A stretch of DNA of 64,000 nt from Saprospiraceae bacterium (GTDB taxonomy: Bacteria; Bacteroidota; Bacteroidia; Chitinophagales; Saprospiraceae). Positions 62,214 to 64,000 of the stretch are shown here, piece by piece. The position numbers and the translations under genes were made by a program. The DNA lies in the NCBI GenBank assembly GCA_016710235.1, contig JADJLG010000001.1:2841501-2905500 (forward strand). Reading direction: 5' to 3'. The notes beneath the pieces were generated by a model. That model worked only from the letters and a program-made list of their open reading frames with translations. It was not told where the DNA came from and made no database searches. Each line of letters starts with the position of its first letter. The stretch's first letter is position 1.

Positions 62214-64000
62214 TTAAGCATCCAGGCTTTCGTCCCGGTTAATGACTTTCATTGTATAATTTACCACTGACTGCACGTTGACCTCTTCTAACACAATATA
62301 GTTTAAAGGATTCTTCAACTTTCCCGTTAATACTCCACTTTCATTATTCATATCACCAAATGTAATGGCTCCGGTCGGACAAGCGGTCTGACAAGCTGTC
62401 TTTACATCAGAATCGGTTAAACTTCTTTCGTCTTTTTTTGCATTGAGTTTGCCTTCCTGAATTCGTTGTACACAGAAAGAACACTTCTCAATAACCCCTC
62501 TGGACCTGACGGTTACATCTGGATTCAGAACCATTCTAACCAGATTCTCTGCATAAAATGGTTTATCTGTTTCTTTATTTATATTATGTTGATTCACAGG
62601 GAATAAATCTGCTGCCATGAAGTCATACCAGTTGAACCTTCTAACTTTATAAGGGCAGTTATTTGCACAATATCTCGTGCCAACGCAACGATTATATGCC
62701 ATTTGATTTAAGCCCTCTGAGGAGTGATTCGTTGCATTTACAGGGCATACATTCTCACAGGGAGCATTGTTGCAATGTTGACACATCATGGGTTGATATA
62801 CGACATTCGGACTTTCTACGTCTCCATAGAAATATCTGTCAATCCTCAGCCATGTCATTTCATGATGTCTTGAAACTTCACGTTTCCCGACGACCGGTAC
62901 ATTATTCTCAGCCATACAGGCTACAGTACAAGCGGCACAGCCAGTGCAAGCATTCAAGTCTATGTGCAATCCCCAGTGATGCCCCGAATTATATAAGTAA
63001 GAATGCCCTGGATATAATGTATGTGAGTTAAGCTTTTGTGCCTCGGCTCTTTCTTCTTCCAAATGTTTTATCGCCTCAGGCAACTCTTTCAAATTGGCAT
63101 GACGTAATACTGTACGTTTGGTCAACGAGCCTTGGTACCCTTTGGTCAAAGGTTTGAAAGCGTCATCTACTAATGCGGCTTCGTCAGCATTTATCTTGTT
63201 ACCTGTGCTGGTTTCGATCGCTGTGACTCCCAGAGTATGATGATGTTGAACACAGGCAAAATTTTTCTCTATATCGCCGGAACTATTTCCAACCTTTATG
63301 TCTGTCAAAAAATATTGTGTATAACCATCTTTGACCGGAAGTTGATTATAAAAATCAGTACCAATACCTGTGCCACATACACCTGCTTTTGATCTGCCAT
63401 ATCCCAATGCTATAGATACCGTACCTTCCATTTGTCCAAATTGCTTGAAGGTACCTACCTGGTAAGTGTTTGAACCCAGGGATAAGTCTACCAATTCGCC
63501 GTTTTCTTTCACATTGTAGGCAGAAATGAATCTGCGATCTCCATCAAAGCGAATAGGTATGGCAAGATAATTTCCCCATACGGTCCTCATGACCGGATCG
63601 GGCATTTCCATCAACCACGGATTGTTTGCATACTGTCCTCCTCCCATATTCACTGCTTCATAGAAAGAAATTTCGGTCTCCGCACCAGAAGGTTTAGTGA
63701 TCAGCGATGCTGCTTCGGTTACATTCGAAGAGAATGAAGAGGCAAGTTCTGGGACAGACAGTTCAATGACACCATCATGTAATGCTTGATCCCATGAGCT
63801 ATTTTTTGCCTTAGATAAAATATTCTGAGACCAATAGTTCTTCAAATATTCGTAATAAGCTTGTTCAGCTTTAGCATTAAAATTGGCTGATTCGGTCCAA
63901 GTCAGTAAAGAAACGCCAATTTGTCTAGTATTGAAAAGCGGATTGATCGTAGGTTGAATCAATGAAAAGCGGCCACGCTGGATTTCTACATCCCCCCATG
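62214..64000 (-). CDS. actB: Alternative complex III subunit ActB, molybdopterin-oxidoreductase-like/ferredoxin fusion, 5' end beyond window
   Basis: The frame is open to the window edge. ATG is not reached: residues GDVEIQRGRFS precede the alternative TTG at 63962, so that TTG is internal. About 595 C-terminal residues are seen of a protein usually near 1000. The first ~300 residues belong to the cofactor-less molybdopterin oxidoreductase-like part. The ferredoxin part carries the Fe-S cysteines: CTGCAACTVACMAE, CQHCNNAPCENVCP, CVGTRYCANNCP, then CSFCVQR and CQTACPTG. It would relay electrons from quinol via ActC. ActA, expected upstream, lies outside the window. Confidence 0.95.
   Translation of the reverse strand, partial: WGDVEIQRGRFSLIQPTINPLFNTRQIGVSLLTWTESANFNAKAEQAYYEYLKNYWSQNILSKAKNSSWDQALHDGVIELSVPELASSFSSNVTEAASLITKPSGAETEISFYEAVNMGGGQYANNPWLMEMPDPVMRTVWGNYLAIPIRFDGDRRFISAYNVKENGELVDLSLGSNTYQVGTFKQFGQMEGTVSIALGYGRSKAGVCGTGIGTDFYNQLPVKDGYTQYFLTDIKVGNSSGDIEKNFACVQHHHTLGVTAIETSTGNKINADEAALVDDAFKPLTKGYQGSLTKRTVLRHANLKELPEAIKHLEEERAEAQKLNSHTLYPGHSYLYNSGHHWGLHIDLNACTGCAACTVACMAENNVPVVGKREVSRHHEMTWLRIDRYFYGDVESPNVVYQPMMCQHCNNAPCENVCPVNATNHSSEGLNQMAYNRCVGTRYCANNCPYKVRRFNWYDFMAADLFPVNQHNINKETDKPFYAENLVRMVLNPDVTVRSRGVIEKCSFCVQRIQEGKLNAKKDERSLTDSDVKTACQTACPTGAITFGDMNNESGVLTGKLKNPLNYIVLEEVNVQSVVNYTMKVINRDESLDA

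Noticed and set aside
63962..63964. TTG as the start of ActB
   Set aside because: Coding similarity continues upstream to the window edge and the family is about 1000 residues, so this codon is an internal Leu.
1..64000. CRISPR array, prophage, insertion sequence or attachment site
   Set aside because: No regularly spaced direct repeats, transposase or integrase genes, or flanking inverted repeats were seen. Repetition in the T9SS genes is protein-domain repetition.

Overview
The window looks like a chromosome segment from the Bacteroidota, most likely the class Saprospiria. The reasons are secreted proteins with type IX secretion (T9SS) C-terminal sorting domains, SprB-type and GEVED repeats, type III glutamine synthetase, the alternative complex III plus cytochrome oxidase supercluster, promoter elements of the Bacteroidetes TTTG/TAnnTTTG type, a short RpoD-like sigma factor, and general AT-richness with no obvious Shine-Dalgarno sequences. 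This placement is by pattern recognition only; no search was run. I see no prophage, insertion sequence, CRISPR array, tRNA or rRNA gene.

Layout. 1-4.3 kb: a truncated NamZ-like muramidase, a DnaQ/GIY-YIG nuclease fusion, pyrF and an Mrp-type Fe-S carrier. 4.4-7.1 kb: a RibF fused to a family 2 glycosyltransferase, then an RluA-type pseudouridine synthase. 7.4-9.9 kb: a NarL-type regulator and its TPR histidine kinase. 10.2-16.7 kb: a phosphoesterase, an oxidoreductase, a large T9SS metalloprotease, a small orphan gene and a beta-propeller lipoprotein. 16.7-22.6 kb: fhs, a PiT phosphate transporter, tmRNA, purC and a sigma-70 factor. 22.8-27.7 kb: a CusA/CusB metal efflux pair. 27.8-32.8 kb: rpsO-pnp and glnN. 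32.9-41.3 kb: two large T9SS surface proteins, one carrying a thioredoxin-like domain, with a decayed T9SS/PKD pseudogene and a nucleoside transporter between them. 41.4-43.6 kb: ffh and a degenerate ABC ATPase. 44.1-49.6 kb: a cytochrome c maturation operon (ccmE, ccmF), followed by a DUF2520 protein, two small proteins and a sirtuin. 49.7-50.4 kb: an outer-membrane barrel protein.

The last 14 kb (50.4-64 kb, minus strand) is one respiratory supercluster. It is read actB-actC-actD-actE-actF-coxB-coxA-ctaB-coxC-coxC-coxD, then an SCO-like protein, a DUF420 protein and a CPMC microprotein. Alternative complex III oxidises quinol, and the caa3-like A1 oxidase reduces oxygen. The farnesyltransferase and accessory proteins would build the heme and copper centres. 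CcmE/CcmF, encoded nearby on the other strand, would supply the c-type hemes.

Most unusual points: cytochrome oxidase subunit II carries a C-terminal OmpA/peptidoglycan-binding domain; ribF is fused to a glycosyltransferase; an SCO-like protein in the cox operon has no copper-binding CxxxC; the sigma factor has an altered -35 recognition helix; the tmRNA tag is inferred as GNTSFALAA; and a T9SS/PKD gene at 35.6-36.7 kb is visibly decaying.
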